Numbered from the stretch's first letter, positions 1-9,504 are shown. The stretch: DNA of 64,000 bases from Pseudanabaena sp. PCC 7367 (GCF_000317065.1 NC_019701.1:2862001-2926000); one strand, 5' to 3'. Made by a program: numbers and translations. Notes: a model not told the origin generated them from the letters alone.

Positions 1-288
1 TAGATTAACTAGATAGGGCAATTGACCGATTAGCTTTTAGTGCTGTTGAGCCCTTTGATTGCAATTTTGATCAATCAAGGTTGCAACTGCCTGCTAAGCA
101 AGACGTATTTAACCCAGGCTGGATTTAAATGATTTAAATGATCCATAGCCGCTCATATCCTTGGTCTGTTTTGCAACCAGGTCTTAGATTCTATACCCAA
201 CTACTGACAGATCGCTCAGATCGCTAGAATATTTAACTCTAAAGCAGCTCAAGGCTGAAGTTAATTATTGTCTTCATCAAGCTAAGCA

Positions 289-1602
289 TTAAGCACTGAG
301 CAACCCCCGCTTCGGACCATGAATGGGATCCTCTACGATTATAGTTTGGCCACGCTGAGCCCCGATTGAAATAATCGCAATTGGGGTTTCGAGCAAATCC
401 GCAATAAATTGCAAATAAGCCCTAGCTGCCTTGGGCAAATCGGCAAATTGCTTACATTCCTTGGTGGAAGTACGCCAACCGGGCAAGGTTTCATAGATTG
501 GTTTGGCACGGCCGAAGCTGCGTGAATCGCAAGGGAAATCTTGGATTACCTCGCCGTCTAGCTCGTAGGCAATACAAACCTTGATCTCACTGAGTTCATC
601 TAAAACATCCAGCTTGGTGATCGCCAGACAATCGAGACCATTGATCCGCACCGCATAGCGACCAATTACACCATCAAACCAACCGCAACGCCGTTTGCGA
701 CCCGTAGTAGTACCAAATTCTGCACCCCGATCGCCCAAATGGTTACCGGCATCATCCAACAACTCGGTGGGAAATGGCCCCTCACCGACTCGCGTGGTAT
801 AGGCCTTGGCCACACCAATAATGCGATCGATTTGGGTTGGCCCCACCCCCGCACCAATACAAGCACCACCAGCAACGGGATTAGAGGAGGTAACATAGGG
901 ATAGGTGCCATGATCGAGATCTAGCAATGTCCCCTGCGCACCCTCGAATAGGATATTCCGCCTTTTCTTGATTGCTTCATCAATTTTCAGCGAAGCATCC
1001 ACCACGTAGGGGCGTAACTGCTCAGCGTAGTCGATATACTGCTTAATTACAGTATCAGCGTTGAGGGGTTCTTTTTCATACAATCGCTCCAGGACAAAGT
1101 TTTTATATTCGATCGCCCATTGCAATCGCTTTACCCGCGTCTCTTTGTCCATCAAATCGACAATCCGAATCCCAACCCGCTCGGATTTGTCACAGTAAGT
1201 AGGGCCAATCCCCTTGCCAGTAGTACCAATTTTATGCTCGGCGCGACGGTCTTCCGCAGCCCGATCGATCAACTGGTGGTAAGGCATGGTGACATGGGCA
1301 GTCTCGGCAATGAACAGATTCTGAGTCTTTACCCCAATCTGCTTAAGTTGCTCAATCTCCGCCAACAGGGTCTGCGGTTCGATTACCGTGCCGCTGCCAA
1401 TAATGCAGTCAGTTTCTGGGTACAAAATCCCCGATGGAATCAAATGCAGCTTAAAGGTGTCATCACCCACGACAACGGTGTGCCCAGCATTGACCCCGCC
1501 TTGATAGCGCACCACAACATCGGCAGAACGACTAAGCAAATCAGTGATTTTACCCTTACCCTCGTCGCCCCACTGGGTGCCAATAACAATTACGTTAGCC
1601 AA
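289..1602 (-). CDS. purA: Adenylosuccinate synthetase
   Basis: It joins IMP and aspartate, using GTP, to make adenylosuccinate, the first committed step from IMP to AMP in the cytosol. The 437 residues are the usual bacterial length. The N-terminal GTP loop (GDEGKGK, residues 12-18) contains the catalytic Asp13, and the following NAGH places the second catalytic residue at His41. The IMP/GTP-binding [12 protein letters not shown] segment lies in the second half. The start is TTG: the product begins directly at the canonical MANVIVIG, an in-frame TAA lies six codons upstream, and there is no ATG between them. Only a weak AGG precedes it. It appears monocistronic. Very secure. Confidence 0.98.
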   Translation of the reverse strand: MANVIVIGTQWGDEGKGKITDLLSRSADVVVRYQGGVNAGHTVVVGDDTFKLHLIPSGILYPETDCIIGSGTVIEPQTLLAEIEQLKQIGVKTQNLFIAETAHVTMPYHQLIDRAAEDRRAEHKIGTTGKGIGPTYCDKSERVGIRIVDLMDKETRVKRLQWAIEYKNFVLERLYEKEPLNADTVIKQYIDYAEQLRPYVVDASLKIDEAIKKRRNILFEGAQGTLLDLDHGTYPYVTSSNPVAGGACIGAGVGPTQIDRIIGVAKAYTTRVGEGPFPTELLDDAGNHLGDRGAEFGTTTGRKRRCGWFDGVIGRYAVRINGLDCLAITKLDVLDELSEIKVCIAYELDGEVIQDFPCDSRSFGRAKPIYETLPGWRTSTKECKQFADLPKAARAYLQFIADLLETPIAIISIGAQRGQTIIVEDPIHGPKRGLLSA

Positions 1603-1720
1603 GAGCCTATCTAATTAATAACAATAACTCACGAACGTATAATGTTAGCAAATCGGGGTGCGCTTGTCACCATAACTCAGCAATTTGTATATGATTGAAT
1701 ATTTTGAGTTAAATCAAGAG

Positions 1721-2983
1721 CTAATAGAAATCATGGGGGCGGCGAGGCGATCGCCTGGGATTCGATTTATTATTCCGGGTTGAACGGCGGCGGGGTGCCC
1801 CATAATCTGCCTGGTCGCTCTGGCTATAGCGATTTTGATTGCCTCTAGGATCGCGGCGATCGCCCTGGTCATAAGGATCATACTGGCTAGATCGATCGTC
1901 ATAGTCTGGATTCTCAGCATCAGGCTGGTCATCGTATGGATCGTTGTATGGATCATTGTATGGATCTGGATTACGGGCATCGTAGCGCTCATCATAGTCC
2001 CAATCCCCCCAGTCATTTTGGCGCTCACTGCGATCACTAGAATCGCGGCGGCGACTAGAATCTGGTCTAGGGCGACTTGATCGTTGGGGATTTTGGTCAC
2101 CATAGCGATCGGCACGCGGATCACCATAATTACGGTCTAAATCATCTATTCCTTGAGACTGGCTATAGTCATCGTAATCACCCCAGGGCTCTGGATCACC
2201 ATAGCCATCATCAGCATAGTCACCATAGCGATCCACTGGCTCGGTTGGCTCCCGATAGGCCTGGCCATAGGACTCTGGGGCATTATAGCTAGCTCTAGTA
2301 GCCCTAGTCCGGCGGCGATTGGCATAGGGATCACCATAACGCTGGCGTCCTCTAGCATAGGGATCAGCATAAGCATCTTGATAACCAGCATAGCCCTGGC
2401 GATCGTCATCAGCTCCATAGCGATCCTGAAGCGTGCGCTGACTGGTCTTGACAAACTTATTGGCCTGCCCAAAGAACCCCAATAATTTGCGCTCTAGCTC
2501 AAACCCCTTGCGGGAATTAATCACGATCGTGCCACCAATCCGGTCATGGAGTGCCTGGCGGCGATCGATGTCTACAAAGGCAGGTGCAATATCAACCACC
2601 ACTGGCACCAGGGCTAAAATCACCGCGCCAGTAAGTGAATCAAGGGAGGCAATCCAGATCAGCATCGCAATTAAGATCGTGGCCTCACGGCGAGCCAGGG
2701 CAATCACATTGGCAGTTTTGCCAAATTCCACATCCACCACCCGCAGGTTCATCGCCCAGCGACCAATACTTTGGCCTTGCGTTCTGGTCGGCACCAAAAC
2801 GCGACCGAATAGCCAGACAAAGCAAAAGATCAGCTCCCCACCGCTAGAAACCACATCAATCCCCACCAGAGCTTCTAGCAGCGAGCTAAGCATCAGGCAA
2901 ACCACAATATCTATGCCACTGGCCGCAGTCCTTTGCCCCATTTGCGCCAGGGAAAACCGATTATAGGCAGGTTCAAAATCCAT
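1721..2983 (-). CDS. RDD family membrane protein with a long Tyr/Asp/Arg-rich tail
   Basis: Residues 10-160 form an RDD domain: an early Arg and Asp in QRTAASGID, hydrophobic segments, and the closing LHDRIGGT motif typical of the family. RDD proteins are membrane proteins of mostly unknown, possibly transport, function. From about residue 195 to 420 the chain changes to low-complexity sequence dominated by Tyr, Asp, Arg, Gly, Gln and Pro, with repeated DPYNDPY and RYGDP units. It should be disordered and exposed on one side of the membrane. The repetitive DNA keeps several other frames open. ATG start at MDFEPAYNRF. Family call is firm; function is unknown. Confidence 0.85.
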   Translation of the reverse strand: MDFEPAYNRFSLAQMGQRTAASGIDIVVCLMLSSLLEALVGIDVVSSGGELIFCFVWLFGRVLVPTRTQGQSIGRWAMNLRVVDVEFGKTANVIALARREATILIAMLIWIASLDSLTGAVILALVPVVVDIAPAFVDIDRRQALHDRIGGTIVINSRKGFELERKLLGFFGQANKFVKTSQRTLQDRYGADDDRQGYAGYQDAYADPYARGRQRYGDPYANRRRTRATRASYNAPESYGQAYREPTEPVDRYGDYADDGYGDPEPWGDYDDYSQSQGIDDLDRNYGDPRADRYGDQNPQRSSRPRPDSSRRRDSSDRSERQNDWGDWDYDERYDARNPDPYNDPYNDPYDDQPDAENPDYDDRSSQYDPYDQGDRRDPRGNQNRYSQSDQADYGAPRRRSTRNNKSNPRRSPRRPHDFY

Positions 2984-3218
2984 TGCTAAAATTCAAGTCC
3001 CTCTATTGTGCTGGCGATCGCTACTATGTCACCCTTCCCCATTGTATTACCACCCCCTTGCCAACTGGTTAAGTAGTGGGATTATTTATCACCAGCATTT
3101 AATCAATAAATAATCTTGGCCGCGATCGATTCAGGTAGCATATTAACTTAGAGCGGTTATAGCCCCTTAAACCAAGCATACTTGAGCATATACCTAAGCA
3201 TATATAAGCAGAGCAACC

Positions 3219-4073
3219 ATGAAAAAAATTACCCGCCGCAACTTTATGATCGCCAGTGGTCTAACTGCCGGATTTGCCCTGGCCGCGCAGCCAATTTCGG
3301 CTCAGGCGATCGCCACCGACACAACTGATTTAACGGTCGGGGTGGTGAATATTCCGGTGGTCGATGGTGAGATTCCGGCCTATCGTGCCATGCCTGCTGC
3401 TGCTGAGAATAGTGCTATGCAGTTACCGACAATTCTGGTGGTGCAGGAAATTTTCGGTGTTCACGCCTATATTCAAGATGTCTGTCGGCGCTTTGCGAAG
3501 TTGGGCTACTTGGCGATCGCTCCAGATATGTATGCTCGGTATGGCGATCCCACCCAGCTCAGCAGCATTGATGAAATACGCCAAATTGTGCGGCAAGTTC
3601 CCGATGCAGAAGTGATGGCGGATCTGGATGCTACTGTGGCCTGGGCGATCGAGTCTAGCAATGGTGATCCCGATCAGCTTGGTATCACTGGATTTTGCTG
3701 GGGTGGTCGAGTGGTTTGGCTCTATGCCGCCCATAATCCCAATTTAAAGGCAGGAGTGGCCTGGTATGGTCGGCTGGTGGGTGAGTCCAGTCCCAGAACG
3801 CCCACCCACCCCCTAGAAGTAGTCACCGAACTAAATGCGCCAATATTAGGTTTATATGGCGAAAACGATCGCCTGATCCCACTTGAAACTGTGGCCAAAA
3901 TGCGGGAAGCGATCGCTGAGTCGGCTGAACCTGCCTCACAATGCCAGATCATTGTCTATCCTGATGCACCCCACGGATTCCATGCTGACTATCGGGATTC
4001 CTATCAACCTGTGGCGGCGAGAGATGGTTGGCAGCGGGCACAGGACTGGTTCAAGCAAAATGGGGTGGGTTAA
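3219..4073 (+). CDS. Tat-exported dienelactone hydrolase family protein
   Basis: An alpha/beta hydrolase of the dienelactone hydrolase family, 284 aa. The N-terminus has a twin-arginine motif (TRRNFM, Arg6-Arg7), a hydrophobic stretch and an Ala-rich cleavage region near residue 30, so folded export through Tat is likely. Active-site candidates are Glu77 in VVQEIFG, nucleophile Cys160 in GFCWGG, Asp217 in GENDR and His252 in PHGFHADYR, the full set known for the family. The natural substrate cannot be read from the sequence. Its TAA stop shares a base with the ATG of the next gene, a pstS-like lipoprotein gene, so the two are probably translated from one message. Confidence 0.9.
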   Translation: MKKITRRNFMIASGLTAGFALAAQPISAQAIATDTTDLTVGVVNIPVVDGEIPAYRAMPAAAENSAMQLPTILVVQEIFGVHAYIQDVCRRFAKLGYLAIAPDMYARYGDPTQLSSIDEIRQIVRQVPDAEVMADLDATVAWAIESSNGDPDQLGITGFCWGGRVVWLYAAHNPNLKAGVAWYGRLVGESSPRTPTHPLEVVTELNAPILGLYGENDRLIPLETVAKMREAIAESAEPASQCQIIVYPDAPHGFHADYRDSYQPVAARDGWQRAQDWFKQNGVG

Positions 4074-5176
4074 TGATTAATAGTTCTCAGACTTTTAGAC
4101 TGGCTGATGCTAGTAGTCGATTATGCAAACTTGGCTTGGCTGGTTTGGTCATGGCGATCGCTGCTGCTTGTGGTTCTGGCAGTAATCCTGCGCCCACTGC
4201 AACTTCACCTACTAGCCTAGAATCTGAGCCCTCTTCAAATTTAAAACTCAATGGTGCAGGTGCAACCTTTCCCCGTCCGCTCTATGCCCGCTATTTCAAT
4301 GCATATGCCAAACAGACCGGAATCGAAATTAACTATAGTGCCACGGGCAGCGGTAGCGGGATCAAGCAGTTCAGCGATGGGATCGTTGATTTTGCCGGTA
4401 GTGATATCCCCCTCGGTGAGCAGGAGCGCAGTAATCTCGATCGTGGTTTGATTCTGGTGCCAACGGCGGGTGGTGCGGTGGCCATCATTTATAATCTGCC
4501 AGGGGTTGAAAAATTAAATCTATCGCGGGAATTGCTGCCAGCGATCTTCATGGGGGAAATTAAGACCTGGAATGATCCCTTAATTGCCGCAGTTAATCCA
4601 GATGTGAGCCTGCCCAATTTACCGATTACAGTAGTGGTAAGGGCTGATGCCAGTGGTACTACGTTTATTTTTACCAGCCATTTGGCGGCGATCAGTGCAG
4701 GGTTTGCCGATCTGATCGGAATTAATCAGGCTCCCAATTGGCCAACGAATTTCTATCGCGCTCCCAAGAGTGATGGGGTAGCGGCGATCGTGCAACAAAC
4801 CAGGGGCACAATCAGCTATGTGCAATCCAGTTATGCGACCCAGGGTGAGCTAAACACGGCGGCGATCGAAAACAAGGCCGGGAAGTTTGTGTTGCCTACG
4901 TTGGCAGAAGCAAACCGAGCATTTGAGACGATTGCATTCAATTCTGACTTTACGACCGCTAATTCCGAAGACCCCGATACGGGCTATCCGATCGTGGGCG
5001 CGACCTGGTTATTGCTCTATAAAAAATATGATCACCCACAGAAGGCAACCGCAGTTAAGGAAGCTGTAACCTGGATTCTGACGGAAGGACAAGAAATGAA
5101 TGGTGAGCTGGAATATACCCGCATTCCTACGCAGGTAGCACAGCAGATCATTGAGGCGATCGCGGTGATCAATTAG
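4073..5176 (+). CDS. pstS: PstS-like phosphate-binding lipoprotein
   Basis: Substrate-binding protein of the PstS family, which captures phosphate in the periplasm for the Pst ABC transporter. The signal peptide ends in an Ala-rich lipobox with Cys33 as the likely lipidated residue, followed by a Ser/Pro/Thr linker. The mature protein opens with LNGAGATFP, the standard PstS start, followed by YSATGSGSGIKQF and RADASGTTF, which line the phosphate site. The start is the ATG in TAATG overlapping the upstream hydrolase stop; the open frame extends 15 codons further upstream but without a signal-like sequence. No pstC, pstA or pstB follows, so it must work with a transporter encoded elsewhere or act as a scavenging or sensing binder. 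Confidence 0.92.
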   Translation: MINSSQTFRLADASSRLCKLGLAGLVMAIAAACGSGSNPAPTATSPTSLESEPSSNLKLNGAGATFPRPLYARYFNAYAKQTGIEINYSATGSGSGIKQFSDGIVDFAGSDIPLGEQERSNLDRGLILVPTAGGAVAIIYNLPGVEKLNLSRELLPAIFMGEIKTWNDPLIAAVNPDVSLPNLPITVVVRADASGTTFIFTSHLAAISAGFADLIGINQAPNWPTNFYRAPKSDGVAAIVQQTRGTISYVQSSYATQGELNTAAIENKAGKFVLPTLAEANRAFETIAFNSDFTTANSEDPDTGYPIVGATWLLLYKKYDHPQKATAVKEAVTWILTEGQEMNGELEYTRIPTQVAQQIIEAIAVIN

Positions 5177-5207
5177 AATTCAGGATTTACCAGCACCATC
5201 TACAGAA

Positions 5208-5675
5208 TTAAGCCTTTGGGAGCAATGCTTTAATAAATGCCTTATAAATAAGCGAGCCAACAATAAACGCGGCGATAAATAAAACTGGATTGCTACTACC
5301 GCTAACCAGAAAGGTAACAGCCGGCCCTGGACAATATCCAGCAATGCCCCAACCGATGCCAAAGATAATTGCACCAGAAACCAAAGGGAGATCGATTGAT
5401 TTTTTGGTTGGCAGTTTAAAATCCTTAGCCCAAATTGGATGAGGGAGTTTCAACACAAATCGAAAAGTAATGATTGTGGTCGCTACTGCCCCACATAGCA
5501 CAAATAGGAGGGTGGGGTCCCAGTTCCCGAAAAGATCTAAAAACCCCAGCACCCGTTGCCGATCGATCATTTGGGAAAGACTTAGCCCCAGTCCGAAGAT
5601 CAAACCAGAACTAAAAGCGATCAAATATTGCTTGTTCTGAAGCTGTTGCTGGTTATTAATGTTTTGTTCAAGCAT
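5208..5675 (-). CDS. YeeE/YedE-type transporter, second half (DUF6691-like)
   Basis: A 155-aa membrane protein with about four hydrophobic helices. Motifs SSGLIFGLGLSLSQM, GFLDLFGNWDPTLLF and GWGIAGYCPGPA match the small-subunit family paired with YeeE/YedE proteins, implicated in moving sulfur compounds such as thiosulfate. The Cys in GYCPGPA is the conserved pathway residue. I place the start at the ATG giving MLEQNINNQ; the open frame extends 56 codons upstream, but that part overlaps the partner gene and is not membrane-like. The partner lies just upstream on the same strand, so the two probably form one complex. The exact substrate is inferred from the family only. Confidence 0.85.
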   Translation of the reverse strand: MLEQNINNQQQLQNKQYLIAFSSGLIFGLGLSLSQMIDRQRVLGFLDLFGNWDPTLLFVLCGAVATTIITFRFVLKLPHPIWAKDFKLPTKKSIDLPLVSGAIIFGIGWGIAGYCPGPAVTFLVSGSSNPVLFIAAFIVGSLIYKAFIKALLPKA

Positions 5676-5708
5676 GGCTTTCCCTGTGCATGTTTTTGAT
5701 TGAGCTGG

Positions 5709-5748
5709 ATTCAAGTTGGCCAAGATAGAATTCAGGTTGGCCAAGATA
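5709..5748. repeat. Tandem duplication of a 21-base unit
   Basis: Two copies (5709-5729 and 5730 onward) of a unit starting ATTCARGTTGGCCAAGATA sit at the 3' end of the first YeeE-like gene and in the spacer to the second. They differ by one base in the core. One of many short duplications in this window. Confidence 0.8.
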
Positions 5749-6160
5749 ATAAATGGCGGGTAACAAACACAGTTACGATCGCTGCGCCCATGAAGCTGAG
5801 CACCGCCACTAGCGATCGGATTGATAATCGCCCCAAACCACATACGCCATGCCCACTGGTACAGCCATTACCCATCCTTGTACCAACTCCCACCAGGAAT
5901 CCACCTACGATCATCTGCCAGGGGGCAAATTCGGATATAGGTGTAACTTGAGGTGCGATCGCATAAATATAGATGCCACCGCCAGCCAACATGCCAAGCA
6001 TGAAGAGCCACCGCCATAGTTCAGGCTTGGTGAATTCCATGCAGCCATTGATAATGCCACTGATTCCAGCGATGCGTCCATTGAAAGCCAGCAACATGGT
6101 GGCACTGATGCCAATTAGAACCCCACCTGCCAGCGCTGCCGCCCAAATAGTCGTAAACAT
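5732..6160 (-). CDS. YeeE/YedE-type transporter, first half
   Basis: A 142-aa membrane protein of the YeeE/YedE family. It shows the family signature GNGCTSGHGVCGL late in the chain, preceded by an early glycine-rich segment (GGVLIGISATMLLAFNGRIAG). The Cys residues of CTSGHGVC are proposed in this family to relay sulfur species across the membrane. It is followed after 56 bases by the complementary half-size protein, together equalling one full YeeE-like channel. The spacer and the end of this gene carry two near-identical 21-base copies. The start ATG (MFTTIWAAAL) places the first helix directly at the N-terminus. Confidence 0.87.
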   Translation of the reverse strand: MFTTIWAAALAGGVLIGISATMLLAFNGRIAGISGIINGCMEFTKPELWRWLFMLGMLAGGGIYIYAIAPQVTPISEFAPWQMIVGGFLVGVGTRMGNGCTSGHGVCGLGRLSIRSLVAVLSFMGAAIVTVFVTRHLLSWPT

Positions 6161-6331
6161 AATAATCCTGCCAGATTGATTCCTTTATTCTGGTTGTTGA
6201 TTAGCGAGAGAGCATTAGCGATCGTTTCGCCTAAATATGCCCATATATTTCAATGCTAGCAATTGCCATAAGGCTAAGCTTAATTTGCTTAGGAATATTT
6301 ACTAATGCGACTGTTGGTTTTACTATCCAGG

Positions 6332-6817
6332 CTATCCAGGCAGATCAATTGACAGAATTTTAGGCAAGCTCAGTCCCTGTATTTCTTTGGGCACAGAAAC
6401 AGACAAGTTAGTGGGATGAGACAGATTTAAATGAGTCACGATCGCTACCACCCCTTCCTTGCCCGATCGTTGCAGTGTTCTTAGTAATTCAGCGCTGCGA
6501 TCGACAATGGTTTCCACATCAATTCCCCTATGGGTTGGTTCATATTGCTGTAAGCGCCTGATCCCTTCTCCCAGCAAAATCAGAGAGCCGCGCCAGTTTT
6601 GATTGCTCAAATGGTAGATGCCCACCGCAATTTGCAATAGACCTTGATAAAAATTCCGCTCTGGCTCAGGGGCTTCGATCCAGATTGCTTCTAATGTATC
6701 GTGGCAGGCATAGTAATCACCCTGATTAAATTGGGCGATCGCTGACCTGAATTCAGCGGTTTGATCGGCAAATTGATTAAATTCTTCTAACCCATGCTGA
6801 TTTGAAATCTCTGCCAT
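6332..6817 (-). CDS. DUF309 domain protein
   Basis: A 161-aa soluble protein of the DUF309 family. The diagnostic helical core is present: FNQGDYYACHDTLEAIW, then FYQGLLQIAVGIYHLSNQNWRGSLILL, with the conserved His-Asp-Glu (CHDTLEAIW) and YHLSN residues. The family is widespread in cyanobacteria and plastids, and its biochemical role is unknown. Nothing in the sequence suggests a signal peptide or membrane segment. It appears to stand alone, with a spacer of about 170 bases to the YeeE pair and 390 bases to idi on the other strand. Confidence 0.85.
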   Translation of the reverse strand: MAEISNQHGLEEFNQFADQTAEFRSAIAQFNQGDYYACHDTLEAIWIEAPEPERNFYQGLLQIAVGIYHLSNQNWRGSLILLGEGIRRLQQYEPTHRGIDVETIVDRSAELLRTLQRSGKEGVVAIVTHLNLSHPTNLSVSVPKEIQGLSLPKILSIDLPG

Positions 6818-7207
6818 TTTTCCTTATCCGGCGTTTGCCACCAACTATCGATCAAGCTCTTTTCATTGATAAACAGCCAAATCGGTTTGATTTCTGTTTG
6901 GCAGTTTTATTAGTTAAACAAAAATTACTATCTATAAATTTTTGTATCAATACAGTGCGCTCTCATGAGCTAAATAGCACTTCAAGCTATAGGCTATGTT
7001 TTGAGCGATCGCAATTAAAGATTTAGAAATCCTATCCCATCAATATATTGCTCAACCTATAAAAACCAGTTCTATTGATAGTTTTTAGTAAACGCTGGTA
7101 GAGGTGTAGATATATTTAAACCTGCTTAAATTACATACCCAAACGCCTTTGCTATGCCTATTTGCTATATCTAATTAGTTTAATCTATCCAATTTACGAA
7201 TAAGTTA
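6818..7207. other. Intergenic spacer between divergent genes
   Basis: This AT-rich spacer separates the DUF309 gene (minus) from idi (plus) and should hold both promoters. I see no gene, RNA or clear hairpin in it. Confidence 0.6.
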
Positions 7208-7738
7208 ATGAAAGAAACCGTTATCCTCGTCGATCGCCAGGATCAACCAATTGGCACTGCCGAAAAAATGGCCGCCCATCGCCAGGGTTCATTACATCGG
7301 GCTTTTTCGATCTTTGTGCTCAATGCCCAGGATCAACTACTTTTGCAAAGGAGAGCTGCCCATAAATATCATTCTGGGGGGTTGTGGACTAATACCTGTT
7401 GTAGTCATCCGCGCCCCGGCGAAACCACTCCAGCCGCAGCCCAGCGGCGATTGCAAGAGGAAATGGGATTCAGTTGCGATCTGCGCGAGATTTTTAGTTT
7501 TGTTTATCAAGCTCAGCTCGATCGCGGCTTAATTGAATACGAGTTTGATCATGTGTTCCTAGGGCGGTTTGATGGTGTGCCCCAGCTAAATCCAGAAGAA
7601 GCAGATGCCTATGAATGGATTGAGGTAGCAGAATTACAGGCGGAAATTCGCAAGCACCCCGATCGCTACACCTATTGGCTCAAGGATTGCATCGATCGAT
7701 TTGCGGACTATTTGACTGGACTACGAGTTCAAGTTTAG
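7208..7738 (+). CDS. idi: Isopentenyl-diphosphate delta-isomerase, type I
   Basis: Interconverts IPP and DMAPP, the C5 units for carotenoids, phytol and quinones. At 176 aa it matches the type I (Nudix-fold) enzyme and not the flavin-dependent type II. The Nudix box GETTPAAAQRRLQEEMG is at residues 71-87. The catalytic Cys is Cys65 in NTCCSHP and the catalytic Glu is Glu112 in EYEFDH; metal-site histidines His24, His30 and His67 are present. Many cyanobacteria use type II Idi or none, so a type I gene is less usual here and may have been acquired. The gene stands alone. The start ATG gives the expected compact N-terminus. Confidence 0.95.
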   Translation: MKETVILVDRQDQPIGTAEKMAAHRQGSLHRAFSIFVLNAQDQLLLQRRAAHKYHSGGLWTNTCCSHPRPGETTPAAAQRRLQEEMGFSCDLREIFSFVYQAQLDRGLIEYEFDHVFLGRFDGVPQLNPEEADAYEWIEVAELQAEIRKHPDRYTYWLKDCIDRFADYLTGLRVQV

Positions 7739-7979
7739 GGAATCAAAATCATTACCAGTGATATTTCAATAGAGATATTAAAAAAGATATTAAACAAGGA
7801 TCAGCACAACTGATCTTATCTACCAGATCCTTTCGCACAGGGAGTTTCTTGAATTTGCACTAATGAGCTAGGTACTAATGAGCTAAGTGATGAATCAATA
7901 AATTAGCAGATCCATAAGATTGAATTAAGTGTAATCGGTTGTATAACCTTTGACATGAGTTTTAGCAATGGAGGTGGCG

Positions 7980-9428
7980 ATGGATTGCGATTATGTGGCG
8001 ATGTTAGAACAGCAGCGCCAATTTTTTCAGACGGGAACAACCAGGAATGTTGCCGATCGAATCGAGCAGCTTAGATTACTTCGGCGTGTAATTGAAGAGA
8101 ACCAAACTGCGATCGCGGCAGCGCTTAAGGCCGATCTGCATAAGCCAGAGCCAGAGGCATATTTGGGGGAGATCCTATCTACACTAAAGGAGATCAAATA
8201 TGCACTTAAACATATTCGTACCTGGGTAACACCCCATCGAGTAGCTGTTTCACCGTTACTATTCCCATCACGGGGTTTTGTGCAAGCGGAACCAGTGGGA
8301 GTGGTGTTAATTATTGCACCCTGGAACTATCCATTTAGTTTGGTGCTGTCGCCTTTGGTGGGGGCGATCGCTGCTGGCAATTGCGCCATCCTCAAACCTT
8401 CGGAATATGCACCGCATACTTCTAAGCTGGTCGCCGAGCTAATTAATAAGAACTTCGAGCCTGGTTTAGTAAGGGCGATCGAAGGCGGGAAAGAGACTTC
8501 GCAAGCATTATTGCAGCAAAAATTTGATCACATCTTCTTCACGGGCAGTACCAGGGTGGGGAAGATCGTAATGGCAGCAGCAGCCAAGCATCTCACCCCC
8601 GTTACGCTGGAGCTTGGTGGCAAGAGTCCCACGATTGTGGAAGCAGATTGCGATCTGCCAGTAACAGCCAAACGCATTGCCAGTGGCAAGTTTTTTAATG
8701 CTGGTCAAACCTGTATTGCCCCTGATTATGTGTTGGTCAATCAAAAAATTAAAGATCGCTTAATTCAGGAGCTAACGCAGGTGGTCAAAGAATTTTATCC
8801 AGCCACTCCCCAGGAAAGTAAAGACTATGCCCGCATTGTCAGTAATGACCATTGTCAACACTTACATGGTTTGCTCGAGCATACGCGTGCAAATTCCAAG
8901 GCTCAGATTGTGACTGGTGGCGAAGTGGATATCCAGCAGCGGTTTGTAGCACCTACGATCGTGGATGGTGGCAGTCTCTCGGCAAGGACAACTATGGGCG
9001 GAGAAAGCGATCGCAACAGTCCAGCTTCTTCTTTTGATCTGGCACTGATGCAAGCAGAGATTTTCGGGCCAATCCTACCCATATTTAGCTATGAAGATCT
9101 GGATCAGGCGATCGACCTGATTAATTCCTTACACAAGCCCCTGGCTCTTTATTTCTTTTCCAGCGATCGGCAGAAGCAAAAGCGCATCCTGCAAGAGACT
9201 TCCAGCGGTGCAGTATGCCTGAATGATACCGTTTCCCATTATCTTGCCCCACAACTTCCCTTTGGCGGGGTGGGTAATAGCGGCCTGGGTAAATCCCACG
9301 GTAAATATAGCTTTGATGCCTTCTCGCACCATAAGGCAATATTAGCTAAGCCAACCTGGTTTGATGCGTTTATCCGTTACCCTCCCTACAAGCAATGGAG
9401 CATTAATGTTTTTAAATGGTTCCTTTAG
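7980..9428 (+). CDS. NAD(P)-dependent aldehyde dehydrogenase
   Basis: Oxidises aldehydes to acids; the C-terminal hydrophobic segment and overall pattern resemble the class 3/fatty-aldehyde branch of the ALDH superfamily. Key sites: APWNYPF and the GNCAILKPSE cofactor region, FTGSTRVGK, general base Glu in ELGGKSPT (about residue 211) and nucleophile Cys in NAGQTC (about residue 245). About 24 extra residues rich in Ser, Gly and Thr, roughly residues 331-354, separate APTIVDG from MQAEIFGPI, where most relatives have about ten. I chose the ATG at 7980 because GGAGG lies five bases upstream; an in-frame ATG four codons earlier has no such site. A fatty-aldehyde substrate is plausible but not shown. 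Confidence 0.92.
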   Translation: MDCDYVAMLEQQRQFFQTGTTRNVADRIEQLRLLRRVIEENQTAIAAALKADLHKPEPEAYLGEILSTLKEIKYALKHIRTWVTPHRVAVSPLLFPSRGFVQAEPVGVVLIIAPWNYPFSLVLSPLVGAIAAGNCAILKPSEYAPHTSKLVAELINKNFEPGLVRAIEGGKETSQALLQQKFDHIFFTGSTRVGKIVMAAAAKHLTPVTLELGGKSPTIVEADCDLPVTAKRIASGKFFNAGQTCIAPDYVLVNQKIKDRLIQELTQVVKEFYPATPQESKDYARIVSNDHCQHLHGLLEHTRANSKAQIVTGGEVDIQQRFVAPTIVDGGSLSARTTMGGESDRNSPASSFDLALMQAEIFGPILPIFSYEDLDQAIDLINSLHKPLALYFFSSDRQKQKRILQETSSGAVCLNDTVSHYLAPQLPFGGVGNSGLGKSHGKYSFDAFSHHKAILAKPTWFDAFIRYPPYKQWSINVFKWFL

Positions 9429-9504
9429 CTTGAGGTTTTAGCCAGCAAGTAATGAATAAGTAGCAGAGAGCATGAGTTGAGGCGTAATTGAAGCGATCGC
9501 CCAC

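Noticed and set aside
1120-1614. Long plus-strand open frame opposite purA (164 codons)
   Set aside because: It lies fully antisense to a perfect purA, with no family-like motif.
1714-2472. Several open frames in other phases across the RDD tail
   Set aside because: They are explained by the low-complexity, repeat-rich DNA of the tail and have unnatural residue composition.
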